Notes: generated by a model from the letters alone, not told the origin. DNA of 64,000 nt from an uncultured Sediminibacterium sp. (GCF_946481145.1 NZ_CAMLMJ010000009.1:62001-126000); one strand, 5' to 3'. Shown: positions 16,464 to 25,850, numbered from the stretch's first letter. Translations and numbers: made by a program.

Positions 16464-18869
16464 ATGTCAAAAACCGTTCGCATTTTCTGGCGCATTTTTT
16501 TCTGGTCCCTGGGCGGAGGAATTTTATTCCTTCTGATGATTAACTGGGGCTGGCTGGGCAGTATGCCTTCCATTGATGATATAGAAAACCCATCTGCCTC
16601 CCTGGCTAGCCAGGTATATGCACAGGATGGTACACTGATGGGTAAATATTACCTCAATGGCGAAGACAGGATCAATGTTAAATACCAGGATATCAGCAAA
16701 CATGTGATACATGCACTGGTAGCAACTGAAGACGAACGCTTCTACAACCATAGCGGTGTTGACCCAAGGTCTTTAGGACGTGCCCTTGTATTTCTTGGAA
16801 GAGAAGGTGGTGCCAGTACCATTACGATGCAAACAGCAAAAAACCTCTTCACAGACAACTGGAGCACGCGTAATATTTTCCTGCGTATGATCCAGAAGAT
16901 CAAGGAATCGATTATTGCGATAAAACTGGAACGCAACTTTACCAAAGAAGAAATCATCACGCTATACCTTAACACAGTTGCGTTTAGTGATAATGTATAT
17001 GGAATCAGGAATGCTTCTAAAACATTTTTCCAAAAAGAGCCAGACCGTTTGAATATTGAAGAGTCTGCCGTATTGATTGGTATGTTGAAGGGAGCCACCA
17101 TTTATAATCCCAGACGTAATCCAAAACTTGCCCTCGACAGGCGTAATACCGTTATCAATCAAATGGTTCGTAACGAATACCTGACGGATGCGGAAGCTAC
17201 CATACTGAAGCGCAAGCCGATAGAACTGAACTATAAAAAGCTGGATGAAACTGCTGGTCTTGGCCCCTATTTCAGGATGATACTTGCGGAAGAAATGAAA
17301 AAATGGTGCAAGGAAAACAAGAAGAACAATGGCGACCATTACAACCTTTACAGGGATGGATTAAAGATTTATACTACTATCAATCCAAGAATGCAGCAAT
17401 ATGCGGAGGAAGCCGTTGCCAAGCACATGAACTTCATGCAGAAGCTTTTTAATAACCAGGCCAATATTAAAAACAAGTCGATCTGGAAAGGTTATGAAAA
17501 TGTATTGGAAGCTGCTATGAAACAAAGCGACCGATGGAGAAATCTCGACCGAGAGGGTATGTCAGCAGAAGACATCAAAAAAACCTTCTACGAAAAAACA
17601 CCCATGCGCATATTTGCCTGGAACAATAACAGGGAGACAGATACACTCATGACGCCCTATGATTCTATTCGTTACCACAGACAGATGCTACAGGCCGGCT
17701 TTATGGTAATGGACCCGCTTACTGGGGAAATTAAAGCATGGGTTGGGGGTATTGGTTTTAAAACATATAAATACGACCACGTAAATTTCAATACAAAGCG
17801 TCAGGTAGGTTCTACCATGAAACCTTTGCTGTATAGTCTTGCCATCGAAGAAGCCGGATTTACCCCAAACACAACTGTTTACGATGAACAACAGAATTTT
17901 GGCGGCTATGGGCTAGTACCAGCAACCAGCAGGTCTTGCCAGGGTGGCGCTTTACCAATGGCATCGGCATTGGCTTTTTCACGCAACTGTGCATCAGCCT
18001 ATATAATGAAGCAATTAGATGGAGAAGGAAATAATGGTGCAAAAAGATTGGTGAATTTTCTTGAGCGTTGCGACTTTAAGACCAAGATAGAACCTTATCC
18101 ATCCATTGCGCTTGGATCATGCGAAATTTCATTGTATGAAATGATGCAGGGCTTCAGTATGTTTCCTGGAAGAGGTTTTAATGTAAAGCCAATGTATATT
18201 ACCCGTGTTGAGGATCGTAATGGTAATGTACTGGCAACTTTTACGCCAAAGCGTAAGGAAGTAATCAGCGAAGTAACGGCCTATTCAGTAGTAAAAATGA
18301 TGCAGGGAACAGTACAGGTGGGTACCGGACGCGGTATCTGGGGTTACGGAATGCCGTCGGTTGAAATGGGTGCCAAAACAGGAACTACCAATGATAATAG
18401 TGATGGCTGGTTTATGGGATATACACCTCAGTTAATGGCTGGTGCATGGGTAGGAGCCGATGATCGTTTTATTCACTTTAATAAAGAGAGCGCATGGGGA
18501 CAAGGTGGTCGAGCTGCTATGCCAATATGGGCTTATTTTTTCAGTAAGGCCGCAGCAGATCCGAATTGCGGTATTGATAAAAGTGCCCGCTTTGTAAAAC
18601 CAGATGTGATGAATAACGATATCATCATCGATTACCTTAACGATTCAACACCTATACTGGGAGGAGAAGGAGAAGATGTTGGAACAGGTACTTCAGAGGA
18701 TTATGAAGTGCCGCAAACCATAAAACTAGAAGATATCGCCCCTGAATCAGATATCAAAATAAACCCACCAAAAACACCGGAGAAAAAAGAGGGGAAGGGT
18801 TCAACAACCCCACCCCCGGCGGAAAAACCCAAAGCGGTTTTACCAAAGAAACCCGGAGGAGGGAAATAA
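16464..18869 (+). CDS. Bifunctional class A penicillin-binding protein (PBP1A)
   Basis: An 801-residue class A PBP that polymerises and crosslinks peptidoglycan. The short cytoplasmic end is followed by the membrane anchor FWRIFFWSLGGGILFLLMINWGWL. The GT51 domain (about residues 75-260) shows ATEDERFYNHSGVDPRSLGRAL and GGASTITMQTAKNLF with the catalytic Glu. The transpeptidase domain (about 410-720) shows the SxxK motif in QVGSTMKPLLYSLA (Ser about 449), SRNCAS and the KTGTTN triad. The Pro/Lys-rich tail (PPKTPEKKEGKG onward) is low-complexity. It follows the PorW-like gene in the same direction by 75 bp, with a small GGAAGC/GCTTCC hairpin between. The subtype label mrcA or pbpC is not forced. 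Confidence 0.93.
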   Translation: MSKTVRIFWRIFFWSLGGGILFLLMINWGWLGSMPSIDDIENPSASLASQVYAQDGTLMGKYYLNGEDRINVKYQDISKHVIHALVATEDERFYNHSGVDPRSLGRALVFLGREGGASTITMQTAKNLFTDNWSTRNIFLRMIQKIKESIIAIKLERNFTKEEIITLYLNTVAFSDNVYGIRNASKTFFQKEPDRLNIEESAVLIGMLKGATIYNPRRNPKLALDRRNTVINQMVRNEYLTDAEATILKRKPIELNYKKLDETAGLGPYFRMILAEEMKKWCKENKKNNGDHYNLYRDGLKIYTTINPRMQQYAEEAVAKHMNFMQKLFNNQANIKNKSIWKGYENVLEAAMKQSDRWRNLDREGMSAEDIKKTFYEKTPMRIFAWNNNRETDTLMTPYDSIRYHRQMLQAGFMVMDPLTGEIKAWVGGIGFKTYKYDHVNFNTKRQVGSTMKPLLYSLAIEEAGFTPNTTVYDEQQNFGGYGLVPATSRSCQGGALPMASALAFSRNCASAYIMKQLDGEGNNGAKRLVNFLERCDFKTKIEPYPSIALGSCEISLYEMMQGFSMFPGRGFNVKPMYITRVEDRNGNVLATFTPKRKEVISEVTAYSVVKMMQGTVQVGTGRGIWGYGMPSVEMGAKTGTTNDNSDGWFMGYTPQLMAGAWVGADDRFIHFNKESAWGQGGRAAMPIWAYFFSKAAADPNCGIDKSARFVKPDVMNNDIIIDYLNDSTPILGGEGEDVGTGTSEDYEVPQTIKLEDIAPESDIKINPPKTPEKKEGKGSTTPPPAEKPKAVLPKKPGGGK

Positions 18870-18873
18870 TGAC

Positions 18874-18996
18874 TGCTAATCAAGGATTGAATAAGACCTG
18901 GCATATGGTTTATAGCGATTATAACTCATGGCCTATTGATTTTAGCTGAACCATAAGCTATAAATAACCAACCCGTAATTCAACGCTTGATTCGCA
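18874..18996. repeat. Nested inverted intergenic element, relative of 6201-6417
   Basis: Bases 18874-18892 pair with 18978-18996 at 16 of 19 positions; the end word AATCAAGGATTGAAT is like the arms at 6201. Inside, GGTTTATAGC (around 18907-18916) can pair with GCTATAAATAACC (around 18957-18969). It fills the 143-bp gap after PBP1A; no gene seen in it. Confidence 0.7.
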
Positions 18997-19012
18997 CTAC
19001 AAACAGAAGGAC

Positions 19013-19705
19013 ATGAATGATTTAAAAGTTATTGCTTTTGATGCGGATGATACCCTTTGGGTAAATGAACCCTATTTCAGGGAAACTGAAGACAGGTTTT
19101 GTGAATTACTGGAAGACTATCTCCCCCATCATTCAGTTGCAAGGGAACTACTACAGGTGGAAATCAGGAACATCAACTTATATGGCTATGGTGTAAAGGG
19201 TTTTATGCTGAGTATGATTGAAGCAGCCATGGAACTTTCACAAAAGACCATCAAGGTCGATGTAATTGAGAAGATTATTGAACTTGGTAAAGAATTACTA
19301 GAAAAGCCCATTATTCAATTAGAAGATGTGGAAGATGTACTTCAATCATTACATGGAAAATACAAACTGGTTGTTGCCACAAAAGGAGATTTACTGGACC
19401 AGGAAAGAAAATTAAGGAAGTCGGGACTCGAACATTATTTTCATCATATTGAAATTATGTCTGAGAAAAGAGACAGTGATTACCTTAAGCTGTTAAAACA
19501 TCTGGATATTCAACCTTCACAGTTTATGATGCTGGGTAATTCGCTGAAGTCTGATGTTTTACCTGTGCTGGATATTGGTGGACATGCAGTACATATTCCT
19601 TATCATACCACCTGGGCACATGAAACCATCGATAAAGATATTGAACATGTCAACTTCAGGCAGGTTAACTCTATTAAAGACGTTTTATCTTTTTTGCTTC
19701 CATGA
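19013..19705 (+). CDS. HAD-superfamily hydrolase
   Basis: A 230-residue haloacid-dehalogenase-type phosphatase. Motif I is IAFDADDTLW with nucleophile Asp9 and acid/base Asp11, motif II the Thr in VVATKGD, motif III a Lys in EKRDSDYLKLL, and motif IV GNSLKSDVLP. The helical cap lies between motifs I and II (about 20-110), as in YjjG/phosphoglycolate-phosphatase-like members. The substrate is unknown. A weak AGAAGGA-type ribosome site sits 5 bp ahead of the ATG, one of few in the window. Its stop overlaps the ATG of the next gene (ATGA), so the pair is translationally coupled. Confidence 0.88.
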   Translation: MNDLKVIAFDADDTLWVNEPYFRETEDRFCELLEDYLPHHSVARELLQVEIRNINLYGYGVKGFMLSMIEAAMELSQKTIKVDVIEKIIELGKELLEKPIIQLEDVEDVLQSLHGKYKLVVATKGDLLDQERKLRKSGLEHYFHHIEIMSEKRDSDYLKLLKHLDIQPSQFMMLGNSLKSDVLPVLDIGGHAVHIPYHTTWAHETIDKDIEHVNFRQVNSIKDVLSFLLP

Positions 19706-20325
19706 AAACCTTACTCGATATTAATAGCTGGAATCGTAAAGACCAGTTTCGTTTTTTTAATCAATTTGAAGAGCCTTTTTTTGGCATAACGGTTCAGGTA
19801 AATTGCGGCAGGGCTTATAAAGTGGCAAAGGAAAACGGTTTTTCTTTTTTTCTTTACTACCTCCATGCTTCTCTAAAAGCAGCGAATGAAACTACCCCAT
19901 TTCGTTACCGGATTGAAGGGGAACAGGTGTATATATATGATCAGGTAAATGCTTCTCCAACGATCAACAGACCTGATGGCACTTTTGGGTTTTCTTATAT
20001 GGATTATGATCCTGATTTTTCCATTTTTAGTGCCAATGCAAAAAATATAATTGATGAAGTTCGTAATACCTCTGGATTGATTCCTGCAATTTCAGGTGAA
20101 AACGTGATTCACTATTCATCAATACCCTGGCTAAACTTCACGAGTTTATCGCACGCCAGGAGTTTTAGTTTCAAAGATTCCTGTCCGAAAATTTCATTTG
20201 GTAAAATGACCGGATCAAATGACGATGCTCAAATGCCGGTTTCCATTCATGTCCATCATGCATTGATGGATGGCTTTCATGTTGCAACATTTGTTGACCG
20301 CTTTCAGGAACTTTTATTGAAGTAA
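19702..20325 (+). CDS. Chloramphenicol-acetyltransferase-fold protein
   Basis: A 207-residue protein of the type A CAT family. The active-site signature HVHHALMDGFHVATF keeps the catalytic His186 and structural Asp190 with the spacing of true CATs, and the N-terminal WNRKDQFRFFNQFEEPFFGITVQVNCG matches the family start. Many Bacteroidota encode such proteins in the chromosome as probable acyltransferases for unknown small molecules. Coupling to a HAD phosphatase suggests a metabolic job, not drug resistance. Chloramphenicol-contacting residues cannot be judged with certainty by eye. Confidence 0.82.
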   Translation: MKTLLDINSWNRKDQFRFFNQFEEPFFGITVQVNCGRAYKVAKENGFSFFLYYLHASLKAANETTPFRYRIEGEQVYIYDQVNASPTINRPDGTFGFSYMDYDPDFSIFSANAKNIIDEVRNTSGLIPAISGENVIHYSSIPWLNFTSLSHARSFSFKDSCPKISFGKMTGSNDDAQMPVSIHVHHALMDGFHVATFVDRFQELLLK

Positions 20326-20332
20326 GGAATTA

Positions 20333-21367
20333 CTACAGGGAATTACCTTTCAGGTTAAAATTGAAAGAAAACTGGTGAAATAATTGTTGCTGGTAAAAGC
20401 CGCTAGCATATCGGATATGCAATTTTGGAAGTATTACCGATGCCCCAAAGTTAAACCCATTTAAACCATTACTGATATTGAATCCGTTCAGGTCGTAACG
20501 TCTTTGGAAATTATAGCCGGTAGTAAATTCAATTTTTTCATGCGGATAAAATTGGGCTGCAATAACAATATGGTTGAATACTTTTTGTAGTGTATTGGAT
20601 TTTGAAAAATCATCATCACCCTCCCCTGCCCTGAAACTGGTATCGTTATAAAAATTATTGAACCGGTGTAAGTCGTGAAAGCTTAAAGAGAATTGTACAG
20701 GTGCATTTTTAAGTCGTTTTGAAATACCCATCTGCAGATCAAAAGGCAATTCTTCTTTCCTACCCGAACCGGCGTAAGTACTTAACTGGGTTCCCATATT
20801 TTTTACCACCACTGCAGCTTGTATTCCTTCTTCAGGGTCGTGGTAATTCAAGCCAACATCCATGGCTACGCCAGAAGATCGGTATTGACCATAACCTGAA
20901 TGAATAAATTTAAGGGTTGTTCCATACCACCATTTTTCTTTATGGCTTCTTGATGCCATAACCTGAACAACATAATCCCGGGGGGTAAACCTGCCGAAGA
21001 TATTACCACTGGCATCTGTTTGGTCAATACTTCCGTAGTTGAAATAATTAATCCCTATTCCCAGATTGGTTTTAGCCTCTTCCAAATGCCAGCCACCCGT
21101 AATACTATAATTGCTGATCCCGGCAATAAATGCATTAAAGGATGTATTGATTTGCTGGTGCATATCGTTCCGTAGCAGGGCAGGATTTTGAAAAGCCATA
21201 CCTACATCCTTTCCGGAAGAACTGATGTTTAATCCACCCAGCGCAGCAAGTTGAGCGGTATTGGGTTGCTTTAAAAAATTAAACACAGCATTGCCACCCA
21301 ATGTTTGGGATTTTCCCATATACCCTATGAGGAAGAAACAAGATGTTATTAGAATCCGGTAATGCAC
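20333..21367 (-). CDS. porQ: Type IX secretion system protein PorQ
   Basis: A 344-residue outer-membrane beta-barrel protein related to the FadL/PorV group. PorQ works with PorU, PorV and PorZ at the cell surface to process and attach cargo. The start has a signal peptide (YRILITSCFFLIGYMGKSQT) followed by the characteristic LGGNAVFNFLKQPNTAQLAALGGLNIS. The rest alternates short amphipathic strands such as FQNPALLRNDMHQQINTSFN and IVIAAQFYPHEKIEFTTGYNF and ends in the aromatic FHQFSFNFNLKG. It is convergent with the CAT-fold gene, with a 7-bp gap. Partner PorUVZ genes are not in the window. Confidence 0.88.
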   Translation of the reverse strand: MHYRILITSCFFLIGYMGKSQTLGGNAVFNFLKQPNTAQLAALGGLNISSSGKDVGMAFQNPALLRNDMHQQINTSFNAFIAGISNYSITGGWHLEEAKTNLGIGINYFNYGSIDQTDASGNIFGRFTPRDYVVQVMASRSHKEKWWYGTTLKFIHSGYGQYRSSGVAMDVGLNYHDPEEGIQAAVVVKNMGTQLSTYAGSGRKEELPFDLQMGISKRLKNAPVQFSLSFHDLHRFNNFYNDTSFRAGEGDDDFSKSNTLQKVFNHIVIAAQFYPHEKIEFTTGYNFQRRYDLNGFNISNGLNGFNFGASVILPKLHIRYASGFYQQQLFHQFSFNFNLKGNSL

Positions 21368-21471
21368 AATACAATCAAAACTAATATAACTGGGGAAGAA
21401 ACCGGGAGGCTTTCTGTTATATTCTTAGAAATAAGAAATCCTGTTCCCTCTAAACCGGAAGCTGATGAAAA

Positions 21472-21499
21472 GAAAAAATCCTCCATTAAAATGGAGGAT
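21472..21499 (-). terminator. Intrinsic terminator downstream of lon
   Basis: The arms ATCCTCCAT (21478-21486) and ATGGAGGAT (21491-21499) surround a 4-nt loop. The A-run 21473-21478 reads as a T-run on the minus strand. Confidence 0.85.
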
Positions 21500-21589
21500 C
21501 TTAACCCTTAAAACAACCAACATGAAGAAAATGTTGATGCTTTAATAACAATATTGTAGGCCAAAAGTTGACTTAAAAGATGTTTTTAT

Positions 21590-23992
21590 TTAAACCAGTG
21601 CAATATCCACAACCTGCTGCATGGTTTTAACATAATGGAACTGGAGTCCGCGAATGAAATCGCCTTCAATTTCCTTTACATCTTTTTCATTTTGCCAGCA
21701 AAGAATGATCTCTTTAAGTCCGGAGCGCTTGGCAGCCAACACTTTCTCTTTGATACCCCCTACTGGCAGTACTTGACCGCGTAGGGTAATTTCCCCCGTC
21801 ATAGCCAGATAAGGTTTTACTTTTCTGCCGGTAAAAGCAGAGGTAAGAGATGTTAGCATGGTTATTCCGGCGCTAGGGCCATCTTTAGGCACTGCACCTT
21901 CCGGAACGTGAATATGGATAGATTTCTTATTAAATGCCTCGGGATCAATACCATATTTCCTTGCATTGGCCTGAAGGTAACTAAGTGCTGTGCTGGCACT
22001 TTCCTTCATCACATTACCCAGATTACCGGTTAGTTTAAGATCACCCTTTCCTTCACCAAGTATGGTTTCAATGAACAGGATATCACCTCCAACATAAGTC
22101 CAGGCCAAGCCAACAGCTACCCCGGGCATATTGGCGGTTTTATAGATTTCATTACTATACCTTGCCTGACCCAGTATCTTTTCAACATCAGCGGCTGTTA
22201 CCGTTGATTTTACTTTATTCTTAATTGCCAACTCTTTTGCCTGATAGCGCATAATGGATGCCAGTTGCCTGTCGAGCTCACGCACCCCACTTTCCCTGGT
22301 ATAATTTTCAATGACTTTTTCAATTACTTTATCATTGATTTTAACGGGCACTTTTGCCAGTCCATGCGCTTCTTTCTGTTTAGGAATCAGGTGACGCTTG
22401 GCAATTTCTACTTTCTCCTCAATAGCATAACCACTCAGGTCGATAATTTCCAAACGATCCCTCAATGCAGGTTGGATGTTCTGGAGATTATTGGCAGTGG
22501 CGATAAACAATACCTTGCTGAGATCGTATTCCAGTTCCAGGTAATTATCATAGAAACTGTTGTTCTGCTCCGGATCCAATACTTCCAGTAATGCAGAGGA
22601 TGGGTCGCCTCTGAAATCGTTTCCTATTTTATCAATCTCATCCAGTATCATTACCGGATTAGAAGATTTGCATTTACGGATATTCTGGAGAATACGTCCG
22701 GGCATTGCTCCTATATAGGTTTTACGGTGTCCGCGTATTTCACTTTCGTCGTGCATACCACCCAAACTCAGGCGAACATATTTTCTTCCAATGGCATGTG
22801 CAATTGAACGACCAAGGGAGGTTTTACCGATACCCGGAGGACCTAAAAAACACAGTATAGGGCTTTTCATGTCGCCCTTTAATTTCAGTACTGCAAGGTA
22901 TTCAAGGATACGGCTTTTGATTTTAGACATGCCATAATGGTCGATATCGAGGACTTTTTTGGCATTCTTGAGGTCGTAATTATCGTCTGTATGGTCGTTC
23001 CATGGCAGATCGAGCATTAGGTCGAGATGGTTATATACAACCGAATAGTCGGGTGTACTTGGGTGCATGCGCTCCAATTTTTCGATACCAGTTTTAAAGA
23101 GGTTCTTAGCAGCATCCGGCCATTTTTTCCCTTCTGCTTTTTTCTTCATTTCGGCTATTTCTCTTTCGTTGGTATCGCCACCGAGTTCTTCTTTGATGCT
23201 TTTCAGTTGTTGCTGAAGAAAGTAGTCACGTTGCTGCTTATCGATTTCGGTGCGCGTTTTATTCGTAACCTTATCCTTGAGTTCAGCAAACTGCAGTTCA
23301 CGTTGCAGTATCTGGATCAATTTTTCGGCCCTTTGATGGATATCATGTATCTCTAACAGTCCTTGTTTTTCGGCAAGGTCTGAGTTGAGGTTACTACTCA
23401 CAAAATTGATGAGGAAGGAAGGATTCTCGATATTTTTAAGAATAATCGAAGCTTCTGTCGGCAGGTTGGGTGAAAGCTGAATAATTTGGGTAGCAAGGTC
23501 CTTAATGCTACTTACTATAGCATTAAAATTTTCTTCTACCGGAACTTCGTCATCCGCAAGCATGCGAATAGCGGCCCTGAAATAAGGGTCTTCAGAAACC
23601 ATGTTCAGTAGTTCGAACCTTTTTTTACCCTGGATAATGATGGTTGTTCCACCATCAGGCATTTTTATCAGTTTAACTACTTTGGCGATGGTACCAAAAG
23701 TGCAAAGGTCCTTGGGTTCAGGGTCTTCGATATTTACATCTTTTTGGGCAAGCACACCGATCAGCTTATCTGTTTTATAGGCTTCATTAACGGCCTTGAT
23801 ACTCTTATCTCGTCCAACCGTAATCGGCAAAACAACGCCCGGAAATAACACGGTATTTCGAAGGGGCAGAATAGGAAGTGTATCGGGGATAATGGTGTCT
23901 TTATCAAAATCGCCGTCATTCTCATTAATAGGAATGATGGGCATAAAGTCTGTATCGTCTTCCGATCTGAAAAAAAGTTTCTCTTTCAACAT
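21590..23992 (-). CDS. lon: ATP-dependent Lon protease
   Basis: An 800-residue LonA protease that degrades misfolded and regulatory proteins in the cytoplasm. The N-terminal LON domain starts near LPILPLRNTVLFPGVVLPI. The AAA+ module has Walker A GPPGIGKTSLG (about residue 387), Walker B PVMILDEIDKIG and sensor elements in LSKVLFIATANN. The C-terminal Ser-Lys protease domain shows VPEGAVPKDGPSAGITM with the catalytic Ser near 706 and the Lys in PVGGIKEKVLAAKRSG. Length and domain order are normal. A TATTTTTGC promoter box lies about 65 bp upstream of the start and a terminator follows, so it is monocistronic. Confidence 0.98.
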   Translation of the reverse strand: MLKEKLFFRSEDDTDFMPIIPINENDGDFDKDTIIPDTLPILPLRNTVLFPGVVLPITVGRDKSIKAVNEAYKTDKLIGVLAQKDVNIEDPEPKDLCTFGTIAKVVKLIKMPDGGTTIIIQGKKRFELLNMVSEDPYFRAAIRMLADDEVPVEENFNAIVSSIKDLATQIIQLSPNLPTEASIILKNIENPSFLINFVSSNLNSDLAEKQGLLEIHDIHQRAEKLIQILQRELQFAELKDKVTNKTRTEIDKQQRDYFLQQQLKSIKEELGGDTNEREIAEMKKKAEGKKWPDAAKNLFKTGIEKLERMHPSTPDYSVVYNHLDLMLDLPWNDHTDDNYDLKNAKKVLDIDHYGMSKIKSRILEYLAVLKLKGDMKSPILCFLGPPGIGKTSLGRSIAHAIGRKYVRLSLGGMHDESEIRGHRKTYIGAMPGRILQNIRKCKSSNPVMILDEIDKIGNDFRGDPSSALLEVLDPEQNNSFYDNYLELEYDLSKVLFIATANNLQNIQPALRDRLEIIDLSGYAIEEKVEIAKRHLIPKQKEAHGLAKVPVKINDKVIEKVIENYTRESGVRELDRQLASIMRYQAKELAIKNKVKSTVTAADVEKILGQARYSNEIYKTANMPGVAVGLAWTYVGGDILFIETILGEGKGDLKLTGNLGNVMKESASTALSYLQANARKYGIDPEAFNKKSIHIHVPEGAVPKDGPSAGITMLTSLTSAFTGRKVKPYLAMTGEITLRGQVLPVGGIKEKVLAAKRSGLKEIILCWQNEKDVKEIEGDFIRGLQFHYVKTMQQVVDIALV

Positions 23993-24057
23993 ATATCGTT
24001 TTCAGTCTTAAGCCAGAATGGCATGAATTATTTTCCATTTACCCAAAGGGTAAGTCT

Positions 24058-24066
24058 GCAAAAATA
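24058..24066 (-). promoter_or_regulatory. Promoter -7 box of lon
   Basis: TATTTTTGC on the minus strand matches the Bacteroidota -7 consensus TAnnTTTGC exactly. No good TTG is found at the -33 position, so only this half is convincing. Transcription would start roughly 60 nt ahead of the lon ATG. Confidence 0.45.
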
Positions 24067-24118
24067 AGTCAATATTGATGCCATGCCCTTAAAAATGGAT
24101 GAATCGGTACAAACTGTC

Positions 24119-24151
24119 GCAAAAAAAAAATCTTCCACCTGAGGTGGAAGA
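24119..24151 (-). terminator. Intrinsic terminator of the small lipoprotein gene
   Basis: The stem TCTTCCACC/GGTGGAAGA has a TGA loop (24131-24151). A 12-base A-run (24119-24130) gives a long T-run on the minus strand. Confidence 0.92.
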
Positions 24152-24217
24152 CCTTTTTCCCCGATTAAATCGGGAAAGCTTCTTGCAAGAAGTAATATTG
24201 TCTAAAAACAAATACTA

Positions 24218-24397
24218 CTAGTGAGCAGCTGGAGCAGTTGTGTCAGCTTTTGCTGTAGTGTCAGCAGCAGCAGCAGTTGTGTCAGCAGCTGGAGCTACAG
24301 TTGCAGTTGTGTCAGCAGCAGGAGTTTCAGAAGTTTCACCTGAATTACATGCAGCGAAGAAACCTGCAACAGCTAAAATTGCGAATACTTTTTTCAT
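24218..24397 (-). CDS. Very small Ala/Thr/Asp-rich lipoprotein
   Basis: A 59-residue precursor starting at ATG 24397 (MKKVFAILAVAGFFAACNSG). The lipobox AAC puts the lipidated cysteine at residue 17. The mature part is only about 43 residues and consists mostly of ADTTA-type repeats (PAADTTATVAPAADTTAAAADTT), so it is disordered, acidic and carries no fold. It has a complete -33/-7 promoter and a near-ideal terminator of its own, which shows it is a real, probably strongly expressed gene. Similar tiny lipoproteins are common in Chitinophagaceae. Function unknown; a spacer or surface coat role would be a guess. Confidence 0.8.
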   Translation of the reverse strand: MKKVFAILAVAGFFAACNSGETSETPAADTTATVAPAADTTAAAADTTAKADTTAPAAH

Positions 24398-24427
24398 TGT
24401 ACTTGTTTTTTTTAGTTTTATTTGGTC

Positions 24428-24458
24428 GCAAAGATAAAGTTCCATTTGGCTTTTACAA
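24428..24458 (-). promoter_or_regulatory. Complete Bacteroidota-type promoter for the small lipoprotein
   Basis: On the minus strand TTG (24458-24456), a 19-bp spacer and TATCTTTGC (24436-24428) match the -33/-7 consensus perfectly. The start codon is about 30 bp downstream. Confidence 0.8.
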
Positions 24459-24475
24459 ACTTTTAACAGCTTTTT

Positions 24476-25789
24476 TTACTTTTTCCTGAAAAAGATTCGA
24501 ACGGGCACCCCTTTAAAATTAAAGCTTGTGCGTAGTTGATTCTCCAGATAATTGCGATAAGGTTGCTTAATATCATCCGGATAATTGGTAAAAAAGGCAA
24601 AAGAAGGTACGACAGTAGGCAATTGGGTCACATATTTAATTTTCACAGTATTTCCTCTAACAACCGGAGCATGGTATGCCTGAACTGCCTTCAGCATAAC
24701 ATCATTTAACTGGGAAGTTGGGATTTTACGCTTTTTGTTTTCGTACACTTCAAGGGCTATTTCTATGGCTTTGAATATCCTTGTTTTATCCTTAACCGAA
24801 ATAAAAAGCACTGGCACATCTGTAAAAGGTGCAATTCTTTGCTTTAAAGTTTTTTCATAATCACGCGCTGTATTCGTTTCTTTTTCAACGAGATCCCACT
24901 TATTTACAAGCACTACTATTCCTTTTCCTTTTCGTGTGGCAAGACTAAATATGGTAACATCCTGGGCAGTAATTCCTTTGTCGGCATCCAGTACAAGGAG
25001 GCAAACATCTGCCTCATCCATGGCTTTGATGGCACGTATGATGGAATAAAACTCCAGGTCATCTTTTTCCTTACTCTTTTTGCGGATCCCTGCGGTATCG
25101 ATCAGCATAAATTCCTTCTGAAATAGCTTGTAATGGGTATGGATGGTATCACGGGTGGTTCCGGCGATATCGCTAACGATGGTCCTTTCCTCCCCGATAA
25201 GGGCATTCAAAAGAGAAGACTTACCAACATTCGGCTGACCAATAATGGCAAATTTGGGCAGTCCGTCTTCTTTTAGTGTATCTGCAGCATCTTCAGGTGA
25301 AATTCCGCCAGCGATTGCATCCATCACTTCTCCGGTTCCACTACCGGAAATACTGCTGATAAAGAAATTATGTTCAAATCCAAGGCTATAAAACTCGGTT
25401 GCTTCCAACTCACGTGTCCCATTATCAACCTTATTAACCACCACATAAACAGGCTTTGTGGTTCTTCTAAGCATATCAGCCATGGCCTCATCGAGGTCAG
25501 TGATACCAGTAGCTACATCCACCATAAAAACGATGGCGTTAGCCTCATCGATGGCAATTTTTACCTGTTTGCGTATTTCCTTCTCAAAAATGTCTTCGGT
25601 ATTGGGCACAAATCCCCCGGTATCGATCAGGTTAAACACTTTCCCGTTCCAATCTGCAATACCGTATTGTCTGTCGCGGGTAACGCCGCTGATATCGTCA
25701 ACAATTGCTTTTCTTGTTTCCAATAAGCGGTTAAAGAAAGTGCTTTTCCCCACATTCGGCCTACCCACGATGGCTACTGTATAACCCAT
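24476..25789 (-). CDS. der: Ribosome-assembly GTPase Der (EngA)
   Basis: A 437-residue tandem GTPase that helps 50S subunit maturation. G domain 1 shows GRPNVGKSTFFNRLL, DDISGVTRDRQYG, DTGGF and NKVD. G domain 2 begins near residue 176 with GQPNVGKSSLLNALIGEERT, DIAGTTRDTI, DTAGIRKKSK and NKWDLVE. The C-terminal KH-like domain ends with NFKGVPVRIFFRKK. Length and order are normal. It lies immediately downstream of era on the same strand (61-bp gap), so two ribosome-assembly GTPases are clustered. Confidence 0.98.
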   Translation of the reverse strand: MGYTVAIVGRPNVGKSTFFNRLLETRKAIVDDISGVTRDRQYGIADWNGKVFNLIDTGGFVPNTEDIFEKEIRKQVKIAIDEANAIVFMVDVATGITDLDEAMADMLRRTTKPVYVVVNKVDNGTRELEATEFYSLGFEHNFFISSISGSGTGEVMDAIAGGISPEDAADTLKEDGLPKFAIIGQPNVGKSSLLNALIGEERTIVSDIAGTTRDTIHTHYKLFQKEFMLIDTAGIRKKSKEKDDLEFYSIIRAIKAMDEADVCLLVLDADKGITAQDVTIFSLATRKGKGIVVLVNKWDLVEKETNTARDYEKTLKQRIAPFTDVPVLFISVKDKTRIFKAIEIALEVYENKKRKIPTSQLNDVMLKAVQAYHAPVVRGNTVKIKYVTQLPTVVPSFAFFTNYPDDIKQPYRNYLENQLRTSFNFKGVPVRIFFRKK

Positions 25790-25850
25790 AATTCATCAAT
25801 TTAATTAAACTAAATATTAAAATAATATCAGTAAATAATTGGTTATCATA

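Noticed and set aside
19702..20325. Chloramphenicol resistance gene
   Set aside because: The fold and catalytic His are present, but the gene is coupled to a HAD phosphatase in a core region and shows no sign of transfer; resistance is not supported.
21523..21546. Tiny frame MKKMLML after the lon terminator
   Set aside because: Seven codons, no downstream gene body; looks like a chance remnant of a signal-peptide start, not enough to call.
24240..24489. Plus-strand frames rich in Ala/Val or Gln/Leu
   Set aside because: They are antisense readings of the repeat lipoprotein and lack a start signal.
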